DNA of 64,000 nt from Eudorina sp. 2006-703-Eu-15 (Eukaryota > Chlorophyta > Chlorophyceae > Chlamydomonadales > Volvocaceae), in NCBI GenBank assembly GCA_003117195.1, contig BDSI01000019.1:372001-436000 (forward strand). Reading direction: 5' to 3'. Every line of letters begins with the position of its first letter. Within the stretch, counting starts at the first letter, position 1. Shown one piece after another: positions 34,749 through 45,577 of this stretch. The notes below the pieces were generated by a model. That model ran no database searches. It was not told the DNA's origin and was given only the letters and a program-made list of their open reading frames with translations. Position numbers and translations under genes: made by a program.

Positions 34749-35463
34749 ATCCGGGACAACATCCTGTACCACCTGACCCTGGCTGAGCATGTGCAACAGT
34801 CCCAGCAATCCGCGGCCCTCCTCTTCCTGGACATTGAGAAAGCCTACGACCGGGTCCACCGTCCGTGGCTGTACCGAGTGGTGGAGTCCAAGGGCTTTGG
34901 GCCCAACATGCAGCGGTGGATCCGCCTCCTCACGTCGGATGGGTCTTCCCGTGTTGTGGTCAACGGCCAGCTGTCCGCCCCGTTCCCGGTCCGGAACGGC
35001 CTCGAGCAGGGCAGCACCCTGTCGCCCGTCCTCTGGGTCCTGCAGCTTGAGCCACTCACGGCGTACCTGCACGATCTATGCGCCTCAGGCCAGCTACGCA
35101 CGCCCACCCTCCCCAGTGGACAGCCTGCACCGCCCGTGTCGCACCATGCTGACGATACTGTCCTCACGGTCCGGGACGTTGACGAGGACGGCCCCGTCGC
35201 CAAAGCAGCGGTCCAGCTCTTCTGCCGGGCCAGTAACGCCAAGGAGAATGCCAGCAAAAGCAAGGGGCTGGTGCTCGGAACCCACCGTGTGGTCTGGGGT
35301 GTGAATGAGGCAACGGGCGCCAAATTCCCTCTCCCTGGGGAGGAGCCGCCCCGCCACCTTGGGGTACCGCTCACCACTGACACCACCCTGGCGGCCAACC
35401 TCTGCTACGCCAGCCGTATCCAACGGCTGAACAACATCGGGCAGGTGTGGCGGCGGCATGGCC

Positions 35464-35692
35464 TTTTTTTTTTTTTTTTTCTGAAGGAACCAGGACTCGG
35501 GACGGGGTGCCTTTCTTTATGTTGTCTGGCGGTCCTCTGATGCTGCCACTACTGCTTGAGCGGCTAGCAGGCCGGGCTTCTGGGCGTCTCCACAGGCCAG
35601 CTGGATGACTTAGGATGGGTGAGAGTCTTGTAAACCTCCAGACGGGACAGGGACGGGTGGGCACCCTCCTTCTCGTCACACCCCTGACAACC
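35464..35692 (-). mobile_element. SINE copy 3, 5'-truncated
   Basis: 17-T run then the 3' half of the SINE in reverse orientation, stopping at ...CTGACAAC. Both B-box motifs are lost. It is inserted in copy H between GGCATGGCC and CTCAGCTTCG. Confidence 0.75.
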
Positions 35693-36076
35693 CCTCAGCT
35701 TCGTCGGCAGGGTCCACGTGGCCAAGCAGGTATTGGGCAATGCCCTTGCCTTCCACTTCTCCTTTGTCCAGCCCTCCCCACCCCAGCTGGCAGCGCTGCG
35801 GAAGTGCATCGACGGCTTCACAGCCTGGTCGTTGCTGCCTGAAGATGCTACCCTGGTGTGCAATGGTCGTGCACTGCTGAAGCCGGATCCAGTGGTGGCA
35901 TGCCAAGACCACGAGTGTGGCGGGGTTGGCCACATTGACCTTGACTCCTTCCTTGCAGCGCTGCATGGCAAGACCCTGGCGCAGTTAGCCCAACCAGGCC
36001 GGCAGCCCTGGAAGCTGATCATGCGCTCCCTCTTCGCTAACTGGGCCCCCCGGGGGACCGCCGGCTGGGGTTGGGT

Positions 36077-36521
36077 TTTTTTTTTTTTTTTTTTTCTGAG
36101 AGGGACGTTACAAGGACAAAGGGACGGAAGCAGACCAAGCAGCAAGCCGGGAAGAAGGCCAGACGGCAAGCAAAGACCACCACACCGCAACCGAGCCCCA
36201 GAGGCACCAACCAGAAGGAAAGGGAACCAAGCAACGCCAACCTCACAGACAGGACGGGGACAGGGACAGGGCGGCAGAGGGAGAGAAAAGCTCCCAAAGC
36301 GGCAAAACGGCACAACAAGGCCGCACCTCCTACTCCAGGCCAACAGGCGAGACGGAAGGCCAAAGACGACCCACCCACCAACAAACAACAAAAGACAAAA
36401 AAAAGAAAAGAAAAACAGCTACAAAACCAGAACACAGCAACGAGGCAAACACTACCCAAAGAAGCAGGGCAACACCCAACTGCAGCAGCCACAGAAGACA
36501 CAAAGCAAACAAACGGAAGCA
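36077..36521 (-). mobile_element. LINE 3'UTR insertion, antisense, with TGGGT duplication
   Basis: T-run from 36076 to 36095, tail from 36096, and part of the 3'UTR to 36521. TGGGT at 36072-36076 recurs at 36522-36526. Confidence 0.8.
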
Positions 36522-37142
36522 TGGGTGTATGGGACGGTGGACCCACCGGCAAACCTGCCTCCGTACCTGGCCAGCCTGGTGACATCCTTCCGGGCCTCAC
36601 AGCCCTGCCGGCTGCCTTACCCTGAGGGCACTGACGCGCGGGCGCTGCTGCATGAGCCGCTGTACTACAATGCAGCCCTTCGGGACCCAGTGACAGGACA
36701 GCCATTCCAGCCCCCCGGTATGCCTGAGGGCGGACCCATCGACGCACCGTGCACCTTGGCAGCCCTGCGTGCAGCCCCAGCCCTGGCCCAGCGTGACCCC
36801 CAACTGCAGGCTGTGCTGGCCGCCGTGCCTCCAGACTGGCACTAGCTCCTGCCAGGTGGCCTCCTCACCGCAGAACTTCCTGAAGCAGCAAATTGGCAAG
36901 TGTCACTGGACAGCAACTGGGTCCGCAGCCCGTCCGGAGCTCTACTGGCTGCCCTGCCCAGCGGCCGCCTCGTCACCCCTGAACCAACAGCGGCCGGGCC
37001 AGCGGCCCCTGAAGCGTGGCTGGCGGCCTGTGTCCTGCCAGGCAAAAAGCCGCGCCGCTTCTGGTCCCTGGCGGAGCGGTTGGCGTACCAGGCTGCCCCA
37101 CCGGCTGAGCGGCTGGCCTTGTGGCCAACCGAGAACCAGCTC

Positions 37143-38359
37143 CAACGGTGGAGCCACTCTCACACATCACCGCCCAGCTGAAGACAGCTCCGCTGGATGC
37201 CTTCGAAGCCTCATGGGCGCATGAAGGTGTCCTGTGCTCTGTCGAGCGTGCCGAAGGGCAGGCGCCCAGGCTGCGGGTCCAGCTGTCCCTGGCCCACCCT
37301 GTGCCAGCCCCACAGGCTGCCGCCGCAGTAATGTCAGATTAGTTTCAGCTCGCAGCTACAGTTACAGCATCAGCTCAGCCCAGCTCAGGGGGGTTTGTTG
37401 TGTGAGCCGTTTCCGGTTTGTGTAGGGCAGAAGTGAAAGGGGGTTTCAGTTCGGCTTTGTGTGGGGGCCTCGAGGGTGCTGGGGTCTAGGGGGCCAGTGT
37501 TGTAGGGGTGAGGGCCTCCAGGGTTGGGTTGGCGAGGGAGGGGTGTGCCTGCTTGCTGCGCCCCGCAGGGTACCAGCCCTAGACGTTTCCCTTGCTCGTG
37601 GCGTGCTCGTGCTCTGCCGGGCCGGCGTCTGTTGGCGTGGCTGGCGGAGCGGCGCCCTGTTGTGCGGCCCTGCGGTGTGCTCGTGCTCGAGACCCTACCG
37701 AGCGGCACCCGGGTTCGGCCGTGACGTGCTTGGCGCCTTGGTGTGCTCGTGCCCTGGCCTCCTGTGCCTTGGGCGGCACCTCGGTGCTTTTGGGATCGTG
37801 CGAGCCTGGGGGGTCTGTTTTTGGGGGGTGGGGGTTTGGGTTCCTTCGGTTGGGCGGTCTGGTGTGTCTCCTTCTGTTGGGAGTTCCGGTGTTCCCTGGG
37901 GCTGCTGCAGGTTGTTGCTTCCGTTTGTTTGCTTTGTGTCTTCTGTGGCTGCTGCAGTTGGGTGTTGCCCTGCTTCTTTGGGTAGTGTTTGCCTCGTTGC
38001 TGTGTTCTGGTTTTGTAGCTGTTTTTCTTTTCTTTTTTTGTTTTTTGTTGTTTGTTGGTGGGTGGGTCGTCTTTGGCCTTCCGTCTCGCCTGTTGGCCTG
38101 GAGTAGGAGGTGCGGCCTTGTTGTGCCGTTTTGCCGCTTTGGGAGCTTTTCTCTCCCTCTGCCGCCCTGTCCCTGTCCCCGTCCTGTCTGTGAGGTTGGC
38201 GTTGCTTGGTTCCCTTTCCTTCTGGTTGGTGCCTCTGGGGCTCGGTTGCGGTGTGGTGGTCTTTGCTTGCCGTCTGGCCTTCTTCCCGGCTTGCTGCTTG
38301 GTCTGCTTCCGTCCCTTTGTCCTTGTAACGTCCCTCTCAGAAAAAAAAAAAAAAAAAAA
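37143..38359 (+). mobile_element. LINE 3' part: end of ORF2, 3'UTR, 19-A tail
   Basis: Last ~60 codons of ORF2 (HITAQLKTAPLDAFEASW...), stop near 37340, complete 3'UTR, tail A 38341-38359. It joins copy H through a rearranged joint (CTCCAACGGTGGAGCC). Confidence 0.8.
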
Positions 38360-39622
38360 CGGCTCATGTGGGCGCATTTCCGGATGGCAGCGTTGCCCGA
38401 CGACACCATGGCTGGGTTGCCACTCTCTCACATCACCGCCCAGCTGAAGACAGCTCCGCTGGACGCCTTCGAAGCCTCATGGGCGCATGAAGGTGTCCTG
38501 TGCTCTGTCGAGCGTGCCGAAGGGCAGGCGCCCAGGCTGCGGGTCCAGCTGTCCCTGGCCCACCCTGTGCCAGCCCCGCAGGCTCCCGCCGCAGTAATGT
38601 CAGATTAGTTTCAGCTCGCAGCTACAGTTACAGCATCAGCTCAGCCCAGCTCAGGGGGTTTTGCTGTGTGAGCCGCTTCCGGTTTGTGTAGGGCAGTAGT
38701 GAAAGGGGGTTTCGGTTCGGCTTTGTGGGGGGGCCTCGAGGGTGCTGGGGTCTAGGGGGGCCAGTGTTGTAGGGGTGAGGGCCTCCAGGGTTGGGTTGGC
38801 GAGGGAGGGGTGTGCCTGTTTGCTGCGCCCTGCAGGGTACCAGCCCTGGACGTTTCCCTTGCTCGTGGCGTGCTCGTGCTCTGCCGGGCCGGCGTCTGTT
38901 GGCGTGGCTGGTGGAGCGGCGCCCTGTTGTGCGGCCCTGCGGTGTGCTCGTGCTCGAGACCCTACCGAGCGGCAGCGGGTTCGGCCGTGACGTGCTTGGC
39001 GCCTTGGTGTGCTCGTGCCCTGGCCTCCTGTGCCTTGGGCGGCACCTCGGTGCTTTTGGGATCGTGCGAGCCTGGGGGGTCTGTTTTTGGGGGGTGGGGG
39101 GTTTGGGTTCCTTCGGTTGGGCGGTCTGGTGTGTCCCCTTCTGTTTGGGAGTTCCGGTGTTCCCTGGGGCTGCTGCAGGTTGTTGCTTCCGTTTGTTTGC
39201 TTTGTGTCTTCTGTGGCTGCTGCAGTTGGGTGTTGCCCTGCTTCTTTGGGTAGTGTTTGCCTCGTTGCTGTGTTCTGGTTTTGTAGCTGTTTTTCTTTTC
39301 TTTTTTTGGTTGTCTTTTGTTGTTTGTTGGTGGGTGGGTCGTCTTTGGCCTTCCGTCTCGCCTGTTGGCCTGGAGTAGGAGGTGCGGCCTTGTTGTGCCG
39401 TTTTGCCGCTTTGGGAGCTTTTCTCTCCCTCTGCCGCCCTGTCCCTGTCCCCGTCCTGTCTGTGAGGTTGGCGTTGCTTGGTTCCCTTTCCTTCTGGTTG
39501 GTGCCTCTGGGGCTCGGTTGCGGTGTGGTGGTCTTTGCTTGCCGTCTGGCCTTCTTCCCGGCTTGCTGCTTGGTCTGCTTCCGTCCCTTTGTCCTTGTAA
39601 CGTCCCTCTCAGAAAAAAAAAA
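38360..39622 (+). mobile_element. LINE 3' part: end of ORF2, 3'UTR, 10-A tail
   Basis: Starts CGGCTCATGTGG within ORF2, stop near 38606-38608, 3'UTR with its own substitutions (e.g. GGCAGCGGGTT near 38970), tail A 39613-39622. Confidence 0.8.
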
Positions 39623-40133
39623 CCCTACCGCGCGGCACCCGGGTTCGGCCGTGACGTGCTTGGCGCCTTGGTGTGCTCGTGCCCTGGCCTCCTGTGCCTT
39701 GGGCGGCACCTCGGTGCTTTTGGGTTCGTGCGAGCCTGGGGGGTTTGGGTTCCTTCTGTTGGGGGGTCTGGTGTGTCCCCTTCTGTTTGGGAGTTCCGGT
39801 GTTCCCTGGGGCTGCTGCAGGTTGTTGCTTCCGTTTGTTTGCTTTGTGTCTTCTGTGGCTGCTGCAGTTGGGTGTTGCCCTGCTTCTTTGGGTAGTGTTT
39901 GCCTCGTTTGCTGTGTTCTGGTTTTGTAGCCGTCTTTCTTTTCTTTTTTTGTTTTTTGTTGTTTGTTGGTGGGTGGGTCGTCTTTGGCCTTCCGTCTCGC
40001 CTGGTGGCCTGGAGTAGGAGGTGCGGCCTTGTTGTGCCGTTTTGCCGCTTTGGGAGCTTTTCTCTCCCTCTGCCGCCCTGTCCCTGTCCCCGTCCTGTCT
40101 GTGAGGTTGGCGTTGCTTGGTTCCCTTTCCTTC
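39623..40133 (+). mobile_element. LINE 3'UTR fragment, sense
   Basis: From CCCTACCGCGCGG to TTCCCTTTCCTTC, with a ~25-bp deletion in the G-rich part near 39745. It ends against a T-run. Confidence 0.75.
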
Positions 40134-40248
40134 TTTTTTTTTTCTGAGAGGGACGTTACAAGGACAAAGGGACGGAAGCAGACCAAGCAGCAAGCCGGGA
40201 AGAAGGCCAGACGGCAAGCGAAGACCACCACACCGCAACCGAGCCCCA
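40134..40248 (-). mobile_element. LINE tail fragment, antisense, edge of the LINE cluster
   Basis: 10-T run 40134-40143 and about 105 bp of LINE 3' end. At 40249 the sequence changes to an unrelated coding region, which is the right edge of the dense nested cluster. Confidence 0.75.
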
Positions 40249-40875
40249 CGTCACTACTAACGACGCTAAGCAGTTTATCGCCAGCGTCCTGCGTAAAGAT
40301 GAATACGCCTCCACCTGGAGGCCGCTCGTCGCCTGCGTCGGCGTCAGCATTATCCTGCGCTCCCGCCTGGAAACCGCTATCGATCTCACCCGCAACCCGG
40401 ACAAGCCGTACGATTTCGACAGTGCGAACATGTACTTCGAGACCCGCAACCTGAAGAAATTCGAGTACAAGGTACCGTACTTAACATTATATATAACTCC
40501 TCAATACTGCTTCACCACATCTATCCGTTTTTTAGCTTAAAATTTAATATTAAATACTCCTCAGACTCTCTACATATTATATATGAATATTCTTACCCAT
40601 ACACATTCGTTCCATCACCTAACTTATCAAAAAACATTTTCACATTACGCCTTAAATATATCATAATTTTACACATTTTTATCTTCATTAATAAGAAAAC
40701 TTTCATTATAATCATCTACACTTCCGATGCAAATGTTTCTCTTAACCGTTCCTTTCATACTTCTCTTAATTCAACATAACTTAATTTCTCTGCTGATTAT
40801 TTTTATTTTCCGCCATTTTCTGTCTTCAATTCAGATCATGGAGCCGAGCTCGCCCCTCCGGTTCCTGGACCTGTC

Positions 40876-41152
40876 TTTTTTTTTTTTTTTTTTTCTGAGA
40901 GGGACGTTACAAGGACAAAGGGACGGAAGCAGACCAAGCAGCAAGCCGGGAAGAAGGCCAGACGGCAAGCAAAGACCACCACACCGCAACCGAGCCCCAG
41001 AGGCACCAACCAGAAGGAAAGGGAACCAAGCAACGCCAACCTCACAGACAGGACGGGGACAGGGACAGGGCGGCAGAGGGAGAGAAAAGCTCCCAAAGCG
41101 GCAAAACGGCACAACAAGGCCGCACCTCCTACTCCAGGCCAACAGGCGAGAC
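40876..41152 (-). mobile_element. LINE 3' fragment insertion, antisense
   Basis: 19-T run 40876-40894, LINE tail from 40895, ending inside the 3'UTR at GGCGAGAC. It interrupts the ORF at 40249-41893. Confidence 0.8.
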
Positions 41153-41303
41153 TGACTTCGTCAACATCTTCATCGCATTTGCCCTTGGCACTACGGTCAA
41201 ACGTCCCGGCTCCAACAACCTCGTGAAGCCGTATATCGCTATGCACTCCATCTCGCGCTATCTCCAGACGCCCAACCTCGGGGACGGACAAGTCCCTCAG
41301 GGG

Positions 41304-41326
41304 ACGTCCCTCTCAGAAAAAAAAAA
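41304..41326 (+). mobile_element. Minimal LINE insertion: 13 nt of tail plus 10 A
   Basis: ACGTCCCTCTCAG followed by 10 A, flanked by GGGG on both sides (41300-41303 and 41327-41330). It interrupts the unrecognised ORF. It is exactly the LINE 3' terminus, so this is an extreme 5' truncation. Confidence 0.75.
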
Positions 41327-41945
41327 GGGGCTGATCCGCTCTTTCACCAGCAAGGAGGCTTTTTCGCAAATCGAGCTGCCCTGGACCACCGATCACCGTG
41401 CTAAGATCCTCGAGACCTACCGCTCAGATCCGGACAGCCGCCCTCCCCGATTCGGCAACAAACGCCCCGCCACCGCCCCCGCTCAACCAATCTTTGACAC
41501 CCCAGCGGAACAGCCCAAGAAGCCGGACACCGGCGACGTGATTGCTCAGCCCAAAGCCACGGACACACCCGCGCCAACGCTGGCTGGTCCCAGCAACCAG
41601 CTGCAGACCGTCGCCACCGTGCCCACGGCGCCCTTCCCGCACCTGGCCACCCCGTACCCCAACCCGTTCAACATGGGGCCCTTCTGCTACTCGTTCAACA
41701 CGCCGCCTAACGCGTCCATAACCCCGATGATGACGGCACCCCCGAACATCAACCCGGCGGCCTTGGGCGCCAACCCGGCGACCTTCGGCTTCAACCCGCA
41801 GATGACCATGGCCATGCACCCGTACTTCTCCATCCCGCAGCAACAGAGCATGGTGCAGCACGCCAACCCGACCAACCAGAACCCGCAGCAGTGAATTCTT
41901 TGTGACAATTGAGGCATAAGCAATACGTGAATCATAAGGTTAAGG

Positions 41946-42344
41946 GTAAGTTCCGACACCAAATGTTAAGGCACAACATTTGGCCCGGGTGACCCGGGTT
42001 CAAGACCTACCGGGGACGATACGAACTTACCAGCACCCCCAGAAGGTGACAATGAGGCGCTTTGGTTGGCAACAGGGAAACCTCGCAATTCCCCCCGGGA
42101 GGTCCTGGGATCGACCCCAGCCACTGGCAAGATGTCAGGGGTGTGACGAGAAGGAGGGTGCCCACCCGTCCCTGTCCCGTCTGGAGGTTTACAAGACTCC
42201 CACCCATCCTAAGTCATCCAGCTGGCCTGTGGAGACGCCCAGAAGCCCGGCCTGCTAGCCGCTCGTGGAGTAGTGGCAGCATCAGAGGACCGCCAGACAA
42301 CATTAAGAAAGGCACCCCGTCCCGAGTCCTGGTTCCTTCACAAA
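41946..42344 (+). mobile_element. SINE copy 4
   Basis: Full-length relative of the SINE at 10092-10505, starting GTAAGTTCC. B-box motifs are GGTTCAAGACC (first, one mismatch) and GGATCGACCCC. It lacks a long poly(A): the end reads CCTTCACAAAC and runs directly into the repeat at 42345. Confidence 0.75.
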
Positions 42345-43343
42345 CAAGTAGGGGGTCGGCTTCCTTGAAGCCGGAAAAAGGGCGGGGCCCCCTACAATCC
42401 GTACAGGCCGCTTGCTTTACAACGAAAACTCTATTACCGCGCAAGAGTGTGAGAGAGTGAAAGGGTGCCATTAAGGGTGTCGTTGATGTTGAAGGTGGAT
42501 CGGCGTGTATAGATTCAGCAAGCTCAAGCAGGTAGGTAGCCCCGAAACCAACCTGCAGTACACGGCGGTCATGGCATCTGCATTATCACTATCGTAACGC
42601 TAGTCGCCTCTGCACTACCACATCCGTCTGTCAAGCAGATGATCACAAAGCAAGCTTGAAGCATCCTTGTTATGCCGTGAAACTGTAGTTGTTTGGTCCG
42701 TCGGCAAGCTCGCAACCCTTCTGCTGCACGCGTGCAGCAGACGTGAACTTCTAAAGTTTGCTACAATAGTTACATAGCAATGTAAAGCAAAAGCAGGGTG
42801 CAAAAAAGTCGCGGTGAGAGCCGGACTTCGGGCCATCGAAACTGGAGAACTCCTTGGTACTCGGTATGCTATCCCTTTGCATCTTGAAACTTTGATTCAA
42901 TACATAATGCTTAATTGTATTCATCTGGCAAAACAGAAAGGCAAATCTTGGTGTTGGTGGCATCTTGATGTTCAAACATCAGAACACTATGGAAGTTCAA
43001 TTTGGCACGCGCCACCTGCCCCTAATCCAAGTATTCATCACGCGGCACCTGTTGCAACAAACATGAGCGCGAGAGGCGTTGGGTGGATGTTGACTCGTGT
43101 CCATGGAGACCGCGGAGCTTTACTTTGACCGTTTGTGCGCAAAGAATTTTTTTCAGCCAAACCAAAGTTACCTTGCAATAGAGGACAATTAATATGACAA
43201 ACACAGCGAATTAGTTTAGCGGATAATGAACGTTTTGCCGTTACCGGACGGACCACGGACACACGGACGGACACACGGACATGGGCAATCCTAGGGGGCG
43301 GGGCCCCCCGAACGCGCTTCGCGCTGGGGCCCCGCCCAAAAAT
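42345..43343. repeat. Novel ~1-kb repeat, copy 1 (GC hairpin end)
   Basis: Near-identical to 47807-48810. Left end ACAAGTAGGGGGTCGGCTTCC includes a small hairpin (GGCTTC/GAAGCC) and then GGGCGGGGCCCC. The right end has a 12-bp perfect inverted repeat, GGGCGGGGCCCC and GGGGCCCCGCCC, around a GCGCTTCGCGC loop, followed by AAAAAT. GGGCGGGGCCCC near the left end is also the reverse complement of the right-end arm. The interior is of ordinary composition with no long open frame. A non-autonomous DNA element or other hairpin-ended mobile unit is likely; I cannot name the family. Confidence 0.65.
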
Positions 43344-45360
43344 GGCACCTGCGCTTGCTGCAATATTCCTGATATCTTCAAACCAGAACATACGGCTACT
43401 CAAGACGCCCACCCAAGTCAACCAACCTGCCACCTACACACCACAGACCCATCCTTCATCTCCAATAAATTCCTGGCCGATCAACTCAAGTTCGGTCTGG
43501 ATCACATTCCTCCCAGACCACTCTCTCTCTCAGAAGTAGCCTCTGTTAACGCCACAGCTACTTGTAATTTCTGGCAGTTAGCCACAAAATTAAACCCCTC
43601 TCTTCCTACTCTTTCCGATCTGGGTCTGGACGTCGAAAAAATCGCCTACGACTTTTTTTTTCTTTTCTACGACTGGTCTAAAGAAAAAATCGACAACATA
43701 CCCCTCACGCAACGACGCCAACTACCCAACCAGGATTACATAACAGATAAAAACACCACTTCATCCATCAAATCTCTTCGCAACCTGGGTTATATCCGTG
43801 GGCTGGATAAAGCCACTGCTAATTTCAGCATTACTTGCATCGATCATATTCGTTACCAAGCCTATAATCGTCTAACTAATTCAGGAGACTTCACACCAAT
43901 TAACAAATCGCCAGAAGAAATTGTTTCTTCCATCTCACACGACCTGGAGTCATCTTTTCCCGACATCCCCATTGGACCCAAGGCTCTACCATATATTTTC
44001 GAACAACACAAGGCTCATAAAACCTACAAACCCAATCCACACCGATGGCTTACCAACGGCAGCTCCTGGATCCTCTCCCCGGCAACACAAATCGCCCACC
44101 ACGCAGCTGCAGTACTTTTGGCCACCTTCAAGGAAATTTCAGCAGACAGACAGCGACTGGTGAAGTCCCTCTATAATATCGACACCTGTTTTTACCCTTT
44201 AGTCTCCGAATACCGGGAATGCTTGGTTAATCTACCGAGCTCGATCTCCTTCGACCAAACTCAGGACGTCACACAATGTTTCGAACGCATCCCAACCGAC
44301 GACTCACCCGACGGTTTACCAACTAGACTACACCTGATGGCTTCACTTGCTTTCAACTTCTACAAGGCCAAACATCTAAAAACACCCCTACTTCACGTTA
44401 AAATGAACAATTTCACACGGCAACCCACCTCAGCCTACCTCAGCCATAACCTACCCTCGGACAAATCCACCATCTCACTAACTCTGGAACAGCTGGATCA
44501 GCTAAACCGTTTTATCATTGCTAACGCATACACTCCACTGGGTTACTCTGTCTTCAGACAAACCTGTGGCATCCCTATGGGCATTCATCCTGATCCAGAC
44601 TGGTGTAATCTTTATCTGCTGTCGTACGAATTTTCAGCCATCGATTTCTTTGCTTTTCTGGCTACGCCCGCCCTAAGAAACCGCTACCTACCTCAATTCA
44701 AACACATCTACCGCCTTATGGACGACCTACGTACAGTCAACTCGCCGGATACTCTCTTCTGGACCCCATCAACAACCCCGGTTCCCCTATTCGTCTCTAC
44801 CCTACCTGCCTCAACATCGAAATCACTTCTCAGGTATATAAAAATCCTAAATTATTTCAGTATCAAACTTATTAAAATATTTTTCTCACTACGTCCTATC
44901 GCACTTCTGTACTATTAATATCTTTTCTCCTAAAAACCCAAATCACCCTCAGGCGACAACAACCCCAGATAACAAGGTCACCTATACATCAATCTTTCCG
45001 GACATCGAGACGCTCACCAACCCTGATGGTACCTACTCCACTCGTCGCTTCCTCAAGGAAAGCAAGCTTGGTTTTAAACCCTGCAAGTACAGCCAATTAC
45101 TCTCCAACCGTCCAGAAAAATCATCTTACAACCTCGTCATCGGTCTGGGATTATCAGCCTTTTACCATGCCTCGTCAGCTCGTATCGCTGCCAGAGATAT
45201 CTCTCACATCATCAAGACTCTCATGAACAACGGTTTTGATCGTGTACGACTTATCAAGGTCCTACAAAAGGCACTTACCAACCGCCAACTACCAGGCTGC
45301 AACGTCGCCACGGAAAATTTCCCCTGGAATCTGATCTACACCATCACCAAGGGAAAATAA
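43344..45360 (+). pseudogene. Reverse transcriptase of a Penelope-like (or related) element, one intron, one frameshift
   Basis: Exon 1 (43344-44833) encodes about 490 residues from a truncated start. It includes HLHTTDPSFISNKFLADQL, a middle region, then RT boxes RQTCGIPMGIHPDPDWCNLY with LLSYEF and, for motif C, YRLMDDLRTVNSPDTLF. After this the frame must slip by one base (about 44755) to read LLDPINNPGSPIRLYPTCLN. An AT-rich intron with GT...AG borders (44834-44952) follows. Exon 2 (44953-45360) gives RRFLKESKLGFKPCKYSQL, NLVIGLGLSAFYHASSARI and ends ...NLIYTITKGK, stop TAA. Intron retention and a nearby hammerhead ribozyme fit Penelope-like elements. No GIY-YIG endonuclease is visible here. 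The 5' end is cut by the repeat at 42345-43343. Confidence 0.6.
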
Positions 45361-45458
45361 TCCCCAGACCTTATAACTTGTAACGTTACTCTCGAACCCT
45401 TCTTTCCTCTTGTCTGTCTCACCTCCATATCCCGCTTACAGGTAGTGAGTGGTGCTGC

Positions 45459-45515
45459 CTTAGGGCGGCACCACCACTACGTAAAATTTTCGTAGTGATG
45501 GCTTACCGCCCTAAG
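45459..45515 (+). repeat. Nested perfect hairpin
   Basis: Outer stem CTTAGGGCGG (45459-45468) with CCGCCCTAAG (45506-45515), 10 of 10 paired. Inner stem CACTACG (45475-45481) with CGTAGTG (45491-45497), 7 of 7 paired around a 9-nt AT loop. It lies about 100 bp after the RT stop codon. It could be an RNA structure of the element or part of its terminal repeat. Confidence 0.6.
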
Positions 45516-45551
45516 TAACGACCACGGGACTCTGTGCAATGGTGGGGTTGC

Positions 45552-45577
45552 GCAGCAGCAGCAGCAGCAGCAGCAGG
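45552..45577 (+). repeat. CAG microsatellite
   Basis: About eight CAG units in GCGCAGCAG...CAGG, downstream of the RT gene. A second CAG tract of the same phase is at 46911-46946. Confidence 0.8.

Larger units (their letters stand above)
31342..37142 (+). mobile_element. LINE copy H (outer): RT-bearing copy with LINE, SINE and LINE insertions
   Basis: Sense ORF2 blocks at 31342-31834, 34749-35463, 35693-36076 and 36522-37142. They are split by LINE 31835-34748, a SINE 35464-35692 and a LINE 36077-36521. Removing all three restores a continuous ORF2 from upstream of the RT to the region before zf-RVT. At about 37141 a deletion joins it to the end of ORF2. Confidence 0.8.
31342..37142 (+). pseudogene. 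LINE ORF2 reverse transcriptase in pieces (copy H)
   Basis: First piece: LPDDLRDSSDGAGAQGEL, NGKAPGSDGVPYEVYRVLW, SYRPITLLQCDYKIVCKV, QTAFIAGRDIR. Second piece: NILYHLTLAEH, FLDIEKAYDRVH, LEQGSTLSPVLW, HHADDTVLTV. Third and fourth pieces: FVGRVHVAKQVLGN, GHIDLDSFLAALHGKTL and onward. A stop codon occurs at 36842-36844 (TAG where other copies have CAG). The HADD catalytic box is the same as in copies D and G. The fragment is inactive. Confidence 0.8.
40249..41893 (+). pseudogene. Unrecognised intron-containing ORF, split by two LINE insertions
   Basis: Exon 40249-40471 reads ...NDAKQFIASVLRKDEYASTW, VGVSIILRSRLETAID, FETRNLKKFEYK. A 363-bp AT-rich intron (GT at 40472, AG ending 40834) follows. 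The second exon starts IMEPSSPLRFLDL, is cut by a LINE (40876-41152), and continues TDFVNIFIAFALGTT and KPYIAMHSISRYLQTP. It is cut again by a 23-bp LINE tail (41304-41326) and then reads LIRSFTSKEAFSQIELPW and a Pro/Asn/Gln-rich C-terminus to a stop at 41891-41893. I do not recognise the family. Same strand and same kind of AT-rich introns as the RT downstream suggest it belongs to the same mobile element; gag-like or accessory roles are possible. Confidence 0.5.

Noticed and set aside
42345..43343. Helitron identity for the ~1-kb repeat
   Set aside because: A hairpin lies near one end as in Helitrons, but there is no CTRR terminus after it (AAAAAT instead) and no clear 5' TC start. Left unnamed.
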